Source: Paraphaeosphaeria minitans
Taxonomy: Eukaryota > Ascomycota > Dothideomycetes > Pleosporales > Didymosphaeriaceae
Assembly (NCBI GenBank): GCA_015832175.1
Contig: WJXW01000001.1
Span: forward strand, 2,914,001-2,978,000
Length of the DNA stretch: 64,000 nt
Reading direction: 5' to 3'
Position numbers and translations under genes: made by a program. Positions 47,771-61,200 of this stretch are shown here, piece after piece (the first letter of the stretch is position 1; each line of letters begins with the position of its first letter). The notes below the pieces were generated by a model. That model did not search any database and was not told where the DNA came from. It saw only the letters and a list, made by a program, of their open reading frames with translations.

Positions 47771-48829
47771 AATAATATAGAGCCTATGTATCTAGCTTAT
47801 AGGGCGCTCTGTCTTTAGACCTTACTAGTTTATAGTTAATTAGAATTAACCACTAATTAGTGTAGGTTTAGCTTAATCTACAATTAAGCATTTAAGGGTT
47901 AATAGTATACTATTATACAAAGGGTAAGAAGTAGGTTTAATTAATTACGTCTAGTCTATTGTACAAAGGGGCACTAAGGACCTTATAAAGTCTCTGCCTC
48001 TTAGCGCTAACCTAAGCAGGGGGTCCTTGTGTGGGTCCTTATAGGTAGGCAGGGCCTTATAAAGTCTCTACCTCTTAGCGCTGACCTAAGTAGTGGGTCC
48101 TTATGCGGGTCCCTATAGGTAGGCAGGCCCCTATTTTACTTAGTGCTATTTATACAATAAACTGTACGGACAGTTATACTATTTAAACTTATAAATGCAC
48201 TAGCCGCTTTTATAGCACTTATTAACAACGTACTCTACAAATATCTAGACATATTTATTATCGCGTATATAGACAATATCCTTATCTTTTCCAAAAACAA
48301 ATTAGACCACACTAAGTATGTTGTTAAATCTAAGAGAGTAGCTAGTCCTAGAGGGTTAAGGTTAGTTCTTAGGCAGGAGTACTTACAGAAGGTGGAAGGT
48401 CTTATTAATATAATAATATCTTATAAAGTATAACGAGTTAATAATTTAGTCTACTAGAATCTAAATAATAGATTAATAAACAGATTAAACACAAGTATAG
48501 AGAGTTTATTCTTACGTTCCTATATACTTTAAGTAATTAGTAGACTAATCGCTCTAATTAAACTAATTAAGTACTAATTAGTTACTTAGTATATTAAGTG
48601 CTTAGTCTAATTAGTGTTAAATCCAAGAGGGTAGCTAGTCCTAAAGGGTTAATGTTAGTTCTTAGGCAGGAGTACTTACAGGAGGTGGAAAGTCTTATTA
48701 ATATAATAGTATCTTGCAAAGTATAATAAGTTAACAATTTAGTCTACTAGAATCTAAATAATAGATTAATAAACAGATTAAACACAAGTATAAGAAGCTT
48801 ATTCTTGCGTTCCTATATACTAAGTAGTC

Positions 48830-48905
48830 CCACACATCCTAGAATCCTATACGTCCTAGAGTCCTATATGTCCTAGAGTCCTATACGTCCTAGAGTTCTA
48901 TATGG
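48830..48905. repeat. ~17-bp tandem repeat in the Gypsy-2 LTR
   Basis: Four to five copies of a CGTCCTAGAGTCCTATA unit. The same array is in the right LTR at about 63588-63660. Confidence 0.85.
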
Positions 48906-51039
48906 GCGAGTCCCATGCGTCCTAGAGTTCCTATATAGGCGAGGCCTATGCGGTCCTTAGGACCCTTAGAACCTATAACCTATTACCTAACTACTTAGTT
49001 AGCTAACTCTAGTAGACTAGTAGTCTAATAAGCTTGCACCCTACTACCTATGCGTAGCTAGATCCTAATATTATTCTCTCCTTTTAAGCTTAATGTCCTT
49101 ATAAGTTAACTACCTATAAAGTTATTATCTTATTCTATTTAATATTACTACAGTTAAGCTAATTATTTTAAGAAAAACTGCGTTTTTGCGATAGTTGCCT
49201 ATTTATACTACGCTAAGAAGAAATATACTTATTATCTTTTTTCTTTACACTCTTAGTGTACTAACTATGTTAGATAAGGAAACTAGAAGTGTAAGCCTAA
49301 GGAGATCCCTTTACTAGATTATTTAAAAATAGATGCTAAAATAGAGAGGTTAGAAAAGTTAGAGGCTAAAGGGGAAGCAAAGCTCTATATTAAGGAAGAG
49401 CTAGCTAAGGCAGCTCTCTTTCGCGCCTATTAGGCGCAAGAGAAGATAGCGCGCTTGTGTAATTAGTAAAAGAAATTGCGTTAGAAGAAATAAGAATTGT
49501 TTAATTATAGTATAAGTACTATAGATGAGTTAGAAGCTGTTAAAGTAAAACACTTACTTTCGTGATTTTTTCTGGATCCACTAATTCATATTACGGGATT
49601 CTTACCAAGAGGCTTATTTCTTTTATATATAGTCTGCCCTTTTAGCATCCTTTCCTACAATTAGCTCTTTGTATTCTTTACAACTCTGCTCCTAAATATT
49701 CTGTAATAGTTCGAGCCCTTTTTACTACAATAGTTATAAGTCTGGCGCTTAGAACGTAAGATAATTCTCCCTACCTACTTAGTAACGCTTAAATTATTAT
49801 ATAACACTCTATTTAGAACCTCTCTATAATATAACCCCTCTATTTCTAATTACAAAAATTGTTAAAATGGCAGAAGTATAGCTTATTAATTACGCTAGCT
49901 AGCCCTACTAGTTTATCTAGCTTTAATTCTAAGTAAACTTAAAAGGAATCTAGAACTAAATTAACCTAGAGGCGATTAACGCTCTAGTAATTAATTACGT
50001 AAAGCTAGAACAACCTCCGCTCCTATAGAAACTATTACTAATTGTAGGTACAGCCTCTATAGTAAGTATTTAATTATACAAAGCAGAGCTTACTAAGTAT
50101 AAAATAGATAAGAAGAGCTTTCCTTTACAAATAGCAGAATACAGAGTAGTAGTTTTAGACTAGTAAGCAGACTATACTAAGATACAGAATCTCTAGACTT
50201 GGGTAAACGCTATAGTATCGCCTAATTTACTTACTCCTGCTATAATTACTCTAGTTAATACACGCTAAACTACGCTTTAGTCTCTAATTTAACTCTTAAA
50301 GGAAGATCTTGCACTAAATAAAGGAGCTATATAGAATAATATTTAAGCTTTATACTGCGCTTATCTTAAGAAGGCTAAGTAGGCAACATAAAGTCCTAAA
50401 ACCTAGTTTAAAGAGTGGCAGCTCCTCTATTAAAAAGCAAAGACCTACTTAATTAGTAAAATTAGCAGACCGCTTACTACCTAAGATTTCCTAGATGCAA
50501 TCACCGCGCGTATAGCACTAGATTAGGCCTAATTAATAAACTAACAGCTAATCCAGAATAAGACGCTAGGACAGAATTAGATTACGCTAGACAATCTAGG
50601 GAAGGTATTTTTGGCGCTTATCTAGAAGCATTTAATCTAATCCAGTTCTAATAAAACAAGTAGGGTATTCGCCACTTCTAATAGATTATTAAGACAATCT
50701 ACTAACTCCAATAGTTCTAGTTCGTCCAATTAGACAAAGAAACAACTAAACTATTGTTAAAGTAAAACACTCACTTCCGTGATTCTTTCTGGATCCACTA
50801 ATTCAGATCACGGGATTCTTGCTAAGAGGCTTGTTTCTTTTATATATAGTCTGCCCTTTTAGTATCCTTTCCTATAATTAGCTCTTTGTATTCTTTACAA
50901 CTCTACTCCTAAATATCCTATAATAGTTTAAGCCCTTTTTACTACAACAGTTATAAGCCCAGCGCTTAGAACGTAGGATAATTCTCTCTACTTACTTAGT
51001 AACGCTTAAATTATTATATAACACTCTATTTAGAACCTC

Positions 51040-54000
51040 TCTACGATATAACCCCTCTATTTCTAATTATAAAAATTGTTAAAATAGTAGAAGTACAGCT
51101 TATTAATTGCGCTAGTTAGGCCTACTAGTTTTTCTAGCTTTAATTCTAAGTAAACTTAAAAGGAATCTAGAACTAAATTAACTTAGAGGCGATTAACGCT
51201 CTAGCAATTAATTACATAAAGCCAGAATAACCTCCGCTCCTACAGAAACTATTACTAATTACAGATACAGCCTCTATAGCGAGTATTTAATTATACAAAG
51301 CAGAGCTTACTAAGTATAAAATAGATAAGGAGAGCTTTCCTTTACAAATAGCAGAATACAGAGTAGTAGTTTTAGACTAGTAAGCAGACTATACTAAGAT
51401 ACAGAATCTCTAGACTTAGGTAAACGCTATAGTATCGCCTAATCTACTTACTCCTGCCATAATTACTCTAGTTAATACACGCCAAACTACGCTTTAGTCC
51501 CTAATTTAACTTTTAAAGGAAGATCTCGCACTAAATAAAGGAGCTACACAGAATAATGTTTAAGCTTTATACTACGCTTATCTTAAGAAGGCTAAGTAGG
51601 CAAGACAAAGTCCTAAGACCTAGTTTAAAGAGTGGCAGCTCCTCTATTAAAAAGCGAAGACTTACTTAATTAGCAAAATTAGCGGACTACTTACTACCTA
51701 AGATTTCCTAGATATAATCGCCGCGCGTATAGCACTAGATTAGGCCTAATTAATAAACTAACAGCTAATCTAGAATAAGACGCTAGGACGGAATTAGATC
51801 ACACTAGACAATCTAGGGAAGGTATTTTTGGCGCTTGTCTAGGAGTATTTAATCTAATCTAGTTCTAATAAAACAAGTGGGGTATTCGCCACTTTTAATG
51901 GATTATTAAGACAATCTACTAACTCTAATAGTTCTAGTTCGTCCAATTAGACAAAGAAACAACTAAACTGTCCCTATAAGCCCTATACTTATAGGTGGAA
52001 ACTAATAGAGTGCTAGAGACTTTAAACCGCGATAGCCAGATTACCCTAGGATAGAACATTATTATTTAATCTCACTAATAAAGAAAAATTAAAAATTCTT
52101 AATTAACTTAAGTAGCCTAAGTAGTTAAACCTTCGTAATGCGATTACAAAGGCAGGATAGAATAAGAAATAATCTTCTACTAAGATTATTAAGTATTCTA
52201 GTAGTATTACTACTGCTCTACTAAACCTATTTAATCTACCTACAAACAATAGAGCATTAGGTGTCTACTCTACTCTATATTCTAACGCTTATCCTCTATT
52301 AGAATGTATAATACTAGACAGTGCTATAGTAGTTTACCTAGTTAACAATCGCAAAAGACTTGTTCCTAGGACGTTTTAATTATTAAACAAGAGTATAGAG
52401 GTAGGTACACAAAGCCTCCTAATCTTAGGAATTAGTAATAGACTAATTAAAAACGCTTTATATAGGAAAAATAAAAGATTTACAGAAGATCTACTGCTCT
52501 AAGGAGTAAGAGTAGTAGAAGACTTTTATGTAAATATTATATTAGAAGCTCTTTTAAAGAAAGCAAAGATTTAGTACTTTAGTTTAGATTACACTTTTAG
52601 GATTAGAAGCCTAGAATAAAGCGTTATCTTAGTAGACCTAAAATACAAGTATAACCTTACTTTCCTATAATATAAGCTAATCTACTCTTGTCTAATTATT
52701 ATAAGTGTAACCACTAAAGGATTATCCTAGGTTAATATTAAGAGATTAGATTCTAAGGACCTCTAGCACCTTTAAGTAGGGTATATAGGAAGTAGAGCCC
52801 TATAAGCTCTAGTAACTGTAGCCTAAGGTGTAAAGATCACTAGAATGTTAAGAAAGGATTACGAGCACTATACTACTATACACGTAACCTAGGTAATCTC
52901 TAGGGGACCTAGAGAACAATTACCTAGGCCATTTCACTTATTATCCTAGGATCTATTCAATATGCCTACTACTTAAAATAGAGAAAACTAGATTTTGCTA
53001 ATTAAAGAAAATTTTAGTAAGAAACCTTACGTTTTTAATCTTAGAATAAAGACGCTTTCTAAGATAATAAAAGTGTAGTAGGATTTCTTAGCTCTTATTA
53101 ATATAAAATACGAGCTTTAAATTACGAAAATCCACTAGGACAATAATACAGCAACACTTCTATAGAGAGGGAAATCCTAGTACAAATTTTAGGCTAATTA
53201 GGAAGGGATAATAATTAGTAGACTACCGCCCTATACGCATAAGCCTAATAGCGCTACAGAAAGAGTAGGCTAGGAGCTTATAACAAAAGTAATTAAAATA
53301 TAAATAAGCGCAAATCTACTATTAAATCTCTAGCCTAAGATTATATAAGCGGCATGCTAGCTCTAAAGAATAATTTCTAGCCTAGCATTAGGCTATTAAT
53401 TACCTAATAAAACGTTAAATGCTTAGTTTAGACAATATTTTTATTATTTTAAACTAGTAAAAATATAATATAGGATAGCTAATCTTTGTTTAAACTAGAG
53501 TGCTGTCTACGCCTATAGCTACTAAGCTTATCCTTTAGATTAGAAGTGTGCAGCTAGATAAGATAGAAAAGGATTTAAAGTAAATCCTAGAGGCTATATT
53601 AGATACCTAGTAGGCTACAAAGCTTCTAATATCTACTAAATATAGATTCTCTAGCTTAATTAGGTAATTACTATATAAAACGTAAGGTTTAATAAGTCCT
53701 TATTCTATAAAGGATTAGAGGAACAATCTATTCTAAAGATAGAAGTATTAAAAATAGTAGAAAGCTTCTAAGAAAGAGAACTAAATAATCTAGAAAAAGC
53801 GTATAAAGACGCGCTTAACATTCTTCCTAAAATAAACAAGCATATAAGAACCGCTACTAGACTTATAAGTAACCCTTAGGTAATTAAAAGCAAAGCAGGC
53901 TAGCTAAGTAATTAGGAACCTAAGGTACCTACTACTAAGCGAGCTATAGGCTTAGCTAGCTAGCAGCTAAGAATTTGTTTAAGTAGAAAAGAAAGCACAG

Positions 54001-56130
54001 GACTTGTGACTCCTAATTAGACACTAGAGCCAGGTAATCTTAGGGGTGATCTATTAAGCGATTAAAAGATATCTAGTAGCCACTAGAACACTACTAGGAG
54101 AGCTAGCCCACTAGAATCTAGGAATTTAATACCCTATTTATTAGTAGAAACTAATTAGGTTACTAATTAACCTAGCGCAGATAACTTAATTACGCTAGAT
54201 AAAGTAGATAACCTACTAGCGCGCCAAAGGCAAAGGCAGATCTATCTAAAGGCAAGTAGAATAAGTAGGCGAAATTGTAGTAAAGCACTAGAAATTAACT
54301 AACTAATAAATCGCTATCTGCTATTACAAAGATTAAGGAAGCAAAATAATTAGGATAATTAGCTAGGGGGTAGGTAGAAGCTAGGTGCTTATACACTAAT
54401 TACTAATTATCTTTAAAGTAATTTTAATGCAATATTAGAGCACACGTTTATACTAGGAGTAGTAGAGGCCTAGTTTAAGTAAGAAGAATATATTATACTA
54501 AATATAATAGTATTCGCTTCTATACTTAGAAAGGCGCCTAGAGCGTCTTATACAGCTTAGACTTATAGAGACGAGCTTACACTAGAGCTAACCCTATAGA
54601 AACACCTTTATAATTATCTATATAGAAAGCTATTCCTCCTTACCGCTTATAAGGAGATCTCGACTTTGTAAGATAAAGGTACCTAGACAGAGATTAAACA
54701 ATTAGAGGTGTTAGAGCGATTACTCCCTTTAAAGTAAGTCTTTACCTATAAGTTTAATTAAAATAGATACTTTAAAAAGTGCAAAGCTTGAATTATTGTA
54801 AGAAAAGATCTTTAGAAAAAAAATACTATCCACTTTACCTATACTGCTACCCTAGTAGTAAGATTTTTTTAATTAGCTATAGCTCTGGCAGCAGAATTTA
54901 ATCTAGAAATTTTATAATTTAATATAGTAGGAGCGTTTCTAAATGCTCTTATTACAGCCGCTAATCTAGTAACTTATAAATTACCTAATAGTTTTAAAAA
55001 GCCAGGAAAGTGTATAAGATTAAATTAAGCTTTGTATAGCTTAAGAGATTCACTACTTCTTTAGTATAAGGAATTTGCAGGATTACTTCGATCTTATAGA
55101 CTCTTAGCTTCGCTAGAAGAGCTATGCCTTTTCTTTAATAGTGATTAAAGTATTATTATTCTATTTTATGTTAACAATATTCTTCTTCTCTATTATAAGA
55201 GTAAAGAGAAAGAAGCCCTAGATTTTTAGAAAAAGATCGCAAACAAATACAAGATTAAATTAAAAGGACTAGTAGAGTGGTTCCTAGGTGTTTAAGTAAT
55301 TAGGGATAGAGAAGTAAGATTAATTTCTCTAGTCTATAATACCTATATTAATAAGATCATGAAAAAGTTTAACCTTTTAAACTCTAGGAGCTTCCCTTCT
55401 ACACCTCTATTAGTAGAAGATTTTATTCTAAGTATAGGAGAAGCCACTCCTTAACAAATAAAACTCTTTTAAGAAGAGGTAGGATTAGCTCTCTACACAG
55501 CAATTATACTACGCCTAGATATAGCCTTTGCAGTGTTAAAGCTATCACACTTTCTAATAAATCTAAGTAAAGAACACTTTGCTGCTATTAATTATGTAAT
55601 CTTTTACCTCTATTAAACTAGATAGCAGGCTATAGTCTTTAGTGGCTATAATAGACCTAATCTGCTAATATGTAGAGATGCCTCTTTCGCTAATAATCTA
55701 ATATCACGGCGATCTTTCTATAAATATATTATCCTATTGTTTAGAGGAGCTATCCTATAAAAAGTAGCTTAACAGAACATAATTACCACTTTAATAACAG
55801 AAGCAGAGCTTCTAGCGCTTAAATATATAAGCAAAGAAGCTATAGCAATTAAGAGATTCTTTACTAAGCTTACTCTAGATCTAGGACCTTTATAGAAGGT
55901 CTATTATAATAATCTTTAAACTATTTGTTTAGTAATTAGAAAGAACAAAAGAATTACTACTTAACTACGCTATATAAATATTTAGAATATATAGTTGTAG
56001 TAAGAGTATATAAAAGAATTATTTTAAGTGGAATATCTTCTAACTAGCAAAATGCTAGTAGATAGCCTCACAAAGGCTCTTACTTATTAGTAGTTTAATA
56101 GATTTAAAAGGCTATTAAATCTGTAAAATA
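51040..56130 (+). pseudogene. Copia-C gag-pol, the least decayed copy
   Basis: Ty1/copia polyprotein remnant. The integrase core is recognisable around 52880-53310 (PREQLPRPF, NMPTT, RLPPYTHKPNSATERVGQELI). RT runs ~54540-55400, with VVRKDL, FNLEILQFN, TYKLPNSFKKPGK, then FYVNNILLL at ~55164-55190, where FYVDDIL is expected. RNase H follows, with EAELLALKYISKEAIAIKRFF and EYLLTSKMLVDSLTKALTY (~55800-56085). The Asp pair of the RT active site is Asn-Asn. Stop codons are mostly TAA/TAG at Gln/Trp positions. Order and motifs fix the family; boundaries are approximate. Confidence 0.85.
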
Positions 56131-56199
56131 TAAGTATAATAATTATAGAATAAGAGTAGGTAAGTAAAGAAATAATCTGTTAACTACCTAAAATTATTA

Positions 56200-57790
56200 A
56201 TTTAGAGCTAGGAAACAAGAAAAGAAAAAGAAAAAAAAAGAAAAGATTAGAGAGAGAATAGGAATTAAAGGAAGAGGAGATTAAAGAGCTTATCTATAAG
56301 TATATAGACTCTCTTCCTTCTCTACTTAATTGCAGGGGTGCGAGAATCTCCCCTATAATTAGTAGTAGGAGATTCTCCCTATCCTCCTCCTCTCCTCCTC
56401 TCTATAGTAGGTGATTCCTTACCCTATCTACCTCCTCTACCTCTCCTTTAATTAGTAGTAGGTAATAGCTTACCCTAGCCTCCCCTCTTTTAATTAGTAG
56501 GAGGAGAAGCACTTACCTAGCCTCTACCTTACTTTAGAGCTAATAGGCCGCTTATTTAGCTATTTTAATTAGGGTATTAGCTGCGACCGCGCTGCTCCTT
56601 AATAGGTAGGGTAGAAGGGTAATTACTTTATCCTCTACTAAGGATTAGCTAAAAGAGAAAGAGTAGGATAGTAGCTATATACTAAGCTTACTCTTTCTAA
56701 CTACTAGTAGGAGAAGGAGCTTATAAGGCTACTTTAACCCTTTTACATAGCTTAGTAATTAGCCTCTCCTACGAAAAGTATTAGCTAAACCTAGAAAGAA
56801 TCTTAAAATAAAAGCTTATATTAGCACCCTCTAATAGTTAATAGTAGATAAAATCTATAGCTAGAGTCTAAATATGCGGCTAGCTATAGAAATAATTAGT
56901 AGAATTAGCTAAAGTAATAGGATAACCTTATATATAGTAGTGTAAGAGTGGGTAAAGTAGGTATAGTAGCGCCTACCTAAGCTTAAAGCGTTATTATAGT
57001 AGTGTCTATTACTTTTTCCTACTAGAGCTCCTTTTAAGCAGCCTAAGTAGCTTACTTATCTAAGAGCACTAAGCGATTACTAGGGGCCTAGAGCTAGGGC
57101 AGAAGGAGCTAGTAAAATAGGAGGATTTTAGTAGGAGGATTAGGAGCTTTATTTAGTAGCTTTTACAGCCTTTACTGCGCGTGCTTTAGCTAAGTTATTA
57201 GATATTTAAAAGAGTTAGCAAAGCTCTAAATAATAGAAAGAGTATAAGGTAATAATTAGAAGAAGATAACTTACTATAAAGTAGTAGGATTTAAAGGCTT
57301 AAACTAGTAGGCTTAAATTAGATAGGAGGTTAAAGCGTTAAAAGTAAAGGATTAAAAAGAGAAGACTAAGCGCTAGTAAAGGGCTTACATACTCTACTGC
57401 CTATCTAATTATTAAGCGCTAAATGCGCTCCCTTTTTACTGCTTATTTCTTTTACTACTACTCCTTCCTAATTAAAACGCGCCTACCTATTGTACTTGCT
57501 AGCTAGTAAGAGCGGGGAAATTACCTTATAGTTAATAGGAAGTGAGTAAAAAGAGCAGCAGAACAGAAGTGTTTACGCTCTAGGCCTTTATGCCACGTTT
57601 ATAAGCTCCTAACCCACTAGAAGAAGAGATTCTGGACACGATTTATAATAGAATTTGTGATTTAAAAGATAAACAGCGATTGTTTTGCTATTATAACAAA
57701 TAGGGCGTGATAGAATTGCTGTTCTTAAGATTAGAAAGGATTTAGACGATTATAGATTACTTCTTAAGATAGGTGATCTGCTTTAAGCAA
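56200..57790 (+). other. Extra 3' region of the copia family, possible accessory ORF
   Basis: Unusually long (~1.6 kb) stretch between RNase H and the 3' LTR, present in all three copia copies (B: 21972-23620 inverted; A: 37570-39155 plus 42282-42393). It begins with an A/AG-rich tract. Around 57130-57400 a sense frame reads ARALAKLLDI, KEYKVIIRRR, LTIK and DLKA, TSRLKLDRRLKR, broken mainly by TAA/TAG where Gln fits; this looks like a basic, helical coding remnant. The middle part is CT/AG-rich with repeated TAATTAGTAGTAGG-like units (~56350-56510). It could equally be mostly noncoding. Confidence 0.4.
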
Positions 57791-58299
57791 TTACCTAGGG
57801 GGTGTGTTAAAGTAAAACACTTACTTCTGTGATTCTTTCTAGATCTACTAATTTATATTATAGGATTCTTGCTAAGAGGCTCGTTTCTTTTGTATATAGT
57901 CTGCCCTTTTAGCATCCTTTCCTATAATTAGCTCTTTGTATTCTTTACAACTCTGCTCCTGAATATCCTGTGATAGTTCGAGCCCTTTTTACCACAACAG
58001 AAGCGCTTAAGGTGTAGGAAGAGTTAGTGTAGGCTATTGTGTTAATAAATCCTAACATACTGTTAGGCGCTAAGGTAATTAACTAGTCTATTTTATAGGC
58101 TAGCCCTTATGCTGGTGGTAATTCCTAGGTGCGTCCTAGTTGTTTCTTTATAACTTCTAGCGTTTAATTGTAGAAGTCGTTTATCTATTACTAATAGTTG
58201 GATAGGTTTTCCTTAGGTTCCTATGTGTTTTTACTAAATAAATACCCTTTCTACTTAATAAGGTATTCTTTAGTGTCTGTGTACACATCGCGTACTTAT

Positions 58300-61200
58300 A
58301 GGATTTATTCTACTTCGAATTTAGTTTCTTCCTAAGCTTAGTGATAGAAGGTGGTTTTAATTAGCGTTTCTAGGTCTGCTAGTTCTAGTAGTAATACGTG
58401 GAATACTAGGTGTATCTTTGCATCTGGCGGTAGTTCCAACTTCTAGTTTACTAGTGATATTTGCTTAGAAATGTAAAATGGTCTAATTTTAACATAATCT
58501 AGTTTCTTGTGTTTTTTCTTCTAAGTTTAAAGGTTCTTTATAAGCAGATATACTTTATCCCCCTTCTTTAGCTAAGGTGCTATTTTTTGTTTTCTATTTT
58601 AATATAAAATTAATTACTGCTAAGCTTTCTTAAGATTTTCTTAAAGTTATTAGTGTATTTTCTTTATATTTTCTACTATATCTATAGCTTCTTTTGCTTT
58701 AATTATTGTAGGAAATTATTAGTTAAAAAGATGTGGGTGTCTTCTGTGGTTTACATAGAATAGTGTATGTCCTAATACTACTAATACTTTGTTATTATAG
58801 GCTAACTGTGCTATAGATAGTAATAAAACCTAGTTATTCTTCTAACTGTTACAGTAGATACGCAGGTACGTTTCTATAGTTTAGTTTATACGTTCTATTT
58901 GTCTATTAGTTTGTAGATAGTAAGCTGTTAATAGTTTTCGTTTTGTTCTAAGTAGTGCTATAAGCGTTGTTTAATAATTTAACGTAAAGAGCTTGTCTCT
59001 ATCGCTAATAATTATTTTTGGGATTCTGTAGTGTCTAATTAGTTAGTCTAGAATAAAAAAGGCGAGTTCCTTTGCTATTATTTTCTTAAGGCATAGAATA
59101 AGCTCAATATACTTAGTTAGTTAGTAGACTATTACTAGTATACTATTGTATTTAATTCCTGTTGTTAGATCCTTGGAGTTTAGAATTCCTGTAACAAAAT
59201 TTATAGTAATATCTTCCTATAGTGCTGTTAGTATTCTAATTACTTATATCTCTCTATACTTAAGATGTGTGCTGTGTTTATTTCTCTAGTATTCTATATA
59301 TTTACGGATATAAGTTATTACAGCTTCCTTAATTCCTTTAAAGGTGTAATTCCTTTAGATAAGTTCTATTGTCTTTGTAATACCTAGGTGTCTGTATATA
59401 GGGTTATTATAGTATTGTTAGATAATTTTAGTCTATAGATGTTCTAGAACTTTTTAGTTAACTACTAAAAGTTAATTTAGTTCTGCTGTTAGCTCTAGAG
59501 ATCCATCTTTAGCTTTATAAAAGATTATAGAGAAAGTTTTTACTTTTTCTCCTACTAGATAACTTTACTAGCTAAGAGTATCTACTCTGCCATTTTCTTT
59601 TCTAGCTACATAGATAATTTTAAACTTATACTGCCTAGTAGTTTACGACTATCTTTGTTATTATAGCGTAAGTTCTTTTGTTATTATAAACCTTAGAAGG
59701 TTCTTATAATCTGTGTAGATTTCTAGCGTTAAGTAACTAAGCGCGTAAATCCTCTAGTGCTTTAAAACTTTAATAATAGCGTAGAGTTCTTTATTATGTA
59801 TGTTGTATTATGTTTCGGCGTTATTAAATTTACATAAGTAATAGGTAATTAGGTGCCATTTACTATTACGTTCTTATTTAGCGTAGGCGCCTAGCGTAAG
59901 ATCGCTAGCGTCTATTTTAAAGCGTAGTAGTTTATTACTTCTAAAATAAACAAGGATAAGTTCCATAATACATACTATCTTAAGGAGTTAGAATAACATT
60001 TCGCACTTATTTATTCATTTAAAGGGTACGTTCTTCTTTATAAGATTTATTAAGGGTATTGTAACCTTTACGTAATCTTGGATGAATTTTTAATTAAATC
60101 TATAGAATCCTAAGAATTCTTGGATATTTTTAGCTATCTTTAGTATTAGCTAGTTCTTAATATATTTAACTTTACTTAGTGCCATCTTAATTCCTTCTAT
60201 AGTAATAATGTGTCCTAGGAATTTAAGTTATTTAACGTTAAACTTATATTTCTTAAGTTTAATATAAAGGCATGCTTTGTCTAGTGCTTTTAGTACTATC
60301 TGTACATGCTTAGTGTAGTTCGATTTATTTTTAGAAAAGACAAGGATATTGTCTATATACGCGATAATAAATATGTCTAGATGTTTACAGAGTATGTTGT
60401 TAATAAGCGCTATAAAAGCTGCTAGTGTGTTTGTAAGTCTAAAAGGTATAATCTTGTATTTAAATAGTCTATAGCGTGATTAAAATGCTGTTTTCTATTC
60501 TTTACCTTTCTTAATTTGTATAAGGTAGTAACTGTCTCTTAGATCTATTATTATAAATATCTTAGTTTAAGATAGTTAATCTCGTAACTCTGTAATATTT
60601 AGTAGTAGATATTAGTTCTTTATTATTATATTATTAAGTTATTAGTAGTTAACGTATAGTCTATCTAATCTATTCTTTTTCTTAACAAATATAAAAGGGC
60701 TTACTACTAGTAACTTTAATAGTTATATATATCCTTTTTTAAGGTTTATCTAAATAAAATCACGTTCTTTAAGGAGTTCTTCTCCTATCTTACTATATAG
60801 TAGTCTAAAGGGTGGCGTCTTCCCTTCTTCTAGGTCTATTATAAGATCTTAGGGTTAATATTCTAGTAGGTTTGCTTTTCCTTCTTTTTCTATAAATATA
60901 TATGTCTATTTCCTGTACTCTCTTAGTAAGGTAAGGGGTGTGCTATTGTCCTCCTTCTTACACTTCTTAACCTAGTAGTTCCTACTAGCGTCTACTAAAG
61001 TATGCTTCTGTTTTTTAACTATCTATTATAGTATTATGTTATTAATAACTCTCTTATCTACTATTATTTTTAGTTAATGCGTAGGCTTTACTTATAATAT
61101 ATAATTACAGTGTTTAAATAATATTTTCTTTATACCCTAGTTAATCTGTAGGTTGTATATTATTAACTAAGGTAATTCTAAGACTAACTTATACTTAGAT

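Larger units (their letters stand above)
44903..48172 (-). mobile_element. E3-2: second gag-only LTR element
   Basis: Two 312-bp LTRs (44903-45214 and 47861-48172) and duplications GTTAT at 44898-44902 and 48173-48177, inside the RT of Gypsy-3. Length 3270 bp against 3116 for E3-1. Most of the difference is one extra 115-bp unit plus an extra copy of a ~40-bp ACGTGT..TTTAGTT unit at 47325-47400. Interior organisation is otherwise the same as E3-1, with no pol. Confidence 0.88.
42667..48321 (+). mobile_element. Gypsy-3: truncated Ty3/gypsy fragment, plus strand
   Basis: A gag-pol fragment collinear with the reverse complement of Gypsy-1. It begins within the gag zinc-knuckle region (42667) and runs through the gag end and protease-like region to RT. 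It is interrupted by a solo LTR (42882-43097), by E3-2 inside RT (44903-48172), and finally by Gypsy-4 at 48322. RT motifs resume after E3-2: AAFIALINNVLYKYLDIF, then YIDNILIFSKN (~48260-48295). The 5' LTR, the start of gag, and everything after RT are absent from the window or displaced. Many stops; not functional. Confidence 0.85.
49538..57999 (+). mobile_element. Copia-C: three-LTR composite Ty1/copia element
   Basis: LTRs of 195 bp at 49538-49732, 50755-50949 and about 57805-57999. The outer ends are flanked by GAAGC duplications (49533-49537 and 58000-58004). The first 1.0 kb of interior (49733-50754) repeats the 5' interior that follows the second LTR, and stops within AACTAAACT(G/A)T. 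The second unit (50755-57999, 7245 bp) is complete. The structure suggests a copia copy inserted into another copia copy, with later loss of the outer distal part by recombination between the two 3' LTRs. Confidence 0.88.
49170..58100 (+). pseudogene. Antisense accessory ORF of Gypsy-2, split by Copia-C
   Basis: Counterpart of the Gypsy-1 antisense ORF, in two pieces (about 49170-49537 and 58005-58100). It shows a Cys-containing block (CTNYVR...KCKPKEIP), then a strongly helical charged stretch (KIDAKIERLEKLEAK, KEELAKAALFRAY) and TIDELEA, where Copia-C is inserted with duplication GAAGC. Reading continues beyond Copia-C as EALKV. In-frame TAA/TAG codons sit mostly where Gln would fit. The Cys block plus coiled coil is the shared design of the two ORFs, although the sequences themselves have diverged. 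Confidence 0.5.
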
